Shown in pieces: positions 63,701 through 64,000 of a stretch of DNA of 64,000 nucleotides. The stretch spans positions 50,293,716 through 50,357,715 of the forward strand of contig NC_068338.1 of the NCBI RefSeq assembly GCF_014633365.1, read 5' to 3'. The position numbers were made by a program, and so were the translations under genes. Source of the DNA: Diospyros lotus. Lineage: Eukaryota > Streptophyta > Magnoliopsida > Ericales > Ebenaceae. Under the pieces are notes generated by a model, which was given only the letters and a program-made list of their open reading frames with translations, did not search any database and was not told where the DNA came from. Each line of letters begins with the position of its first letter. The stretch's first letter is position 1.

Positions 63701-64000
63701 CTAGCATGATGGGATTGGAACCAGGGGGAGAATTACCACAAATGGATCCAAATATTTCAAAATCGGAGCTTCAGTTTTATATAAGAAGTCAAACCCTGAA
63801 GAATACTTCGAATATTCCTCTAACAATTGAACAATCGACGTCTCTGAATAATGGGCCTTCTGAGAGTACTTCTTCTCATGGTAACTCTAAACTCACTCCC
63901 TTAGATTATTCCTCATTTGACGTGTCCGATCTTGATATCTCTATTGCTACTAGGAAAGGAGTGAGATCTTGTACCAAACACCCGATTGCGAAATACCTGT
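60765..64000 (+). pseudogene. Copia gag-pol, nonsense-ridden and interrupted
   Basis: From ATG 60765: gag (LNGTNFLRWSQSIRMYIRG, then the DNRVFKFLAGLN-like region near 61320), zinc knuckle CDHCNKPRHTRETC near 61590, and protease WIIDSGASDHMTG near 61850. Integrase follows (CESCHLSKDHR near 62150, HSDVWGP near 62240, then NRIAERKNRHLLEVAR near 62525). A deletion with frame change lies near 62100. After the nested solo LTR the frame resumes at about 63471 and ends with the RT approach (ATRKGVRSCTKHPI) at the window edge. Repeated stops make it inactive. Confidence 0.88.
62895..63465 (-). mobile_element. solo LTR nested in Copia
   Basis: 571 bp inserted in the Copia frame, flanked by GTATG (62890-62894 and 63466-63470). 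Ends TGTTAACC and CCTAATA. On the minus strand it carries TTATAAATAGGGGCC near 63290, so it is an LTR in that orientation. It includes a CTGGTTCGGTC segment also seen in the solo LTR near 7978. Confidence 0.85.

Larger units (their letters stand above)
59891..64000 (+). mobile_element. Ty1/Copia LTR retrotransposon, 3'-truncated by the window
   Basis: A 5' LTR of about 225 bp (59891-60115, TGTGATATTTG...) is followed directly by the primer site TGGTATCAGAG at 60116. The leader, gag, protease, integrase and start of RT then follow in Copia order (integrase before RT). A solo LTR is nested at 62895-63465. The 3' LTR is outside, so the target duplication cannot be checked. Confidence 0.9.

Overview
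This is a plant nuclear window, almost certainly from a eudicot. It holds three intron-containing plant genes with GT-AG introns in AT-rich DNA full of transposable elements. The species cannot be fixed from the sequence. Coding capacity is small; most of the window is transposon DNA packed into the introns of one gene.

Layout. (1) 2-2957, + strand: the 3' four-fifths of a PXY/TDR-type LRR receptor kinase (one intron, 5' end outside the window). (2) 4058-6450, - strand: a complete five-exon QWRF7-like gene, convergent with PXY. (3) 6451-12551: about 6 kb of AT-rich intergenic DNA with a foldback Mutator-type MITE (9-bp target duplication) and two probable solo LTRs. (4) 12552 to beyond the right edge, + strand: SMC6. 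Fifteen exons encode the first 613 residues (ATPase head half with Walker A and Q-loop, first coiled coil, hinge) and are spread over 46.5 kb. Every junction keeps the reading frame.

The SMC6 introns are a transposon archive that can be resolved by target-site duplications (TSDs). Intron 2 (14.5 kb) holds a 4.26-kb hAT element and a chromodomain Ty3/gypsy element that was itself invaded by a hAT element, a solo LTR and a chimeric LTR segment. Intron 6 (14.9 kb) holds an internally deleted chromovirus and an 11.3-kb chromovirus. Inside the latter sits a second gypsy element, and inside that a Cassandra TRIM carrying 5S rRNA-derived sequence in its LTRs. Intron 10 holds a LINE 3' end and a solo LTR. 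Intron 12 holds a foldback repeat split by a 3-kb solo LTR that contains a hAT MITE. Intron 15 holds a Copia element, split by a solo LTR, that runs off the window.

PXY and SMC6 are also near neighbours in Arabidopsis (At5g61480 and At5g61460), so the interval is probably conserved microsynteny. No CRISPR array, operon, intact virus or tRNA gene was seen. All retroelement reading frames are broken; most of the premature stops in two of them are of the kind made by C-to-T or G-to-A change, as expected for methylated, silenced copies.
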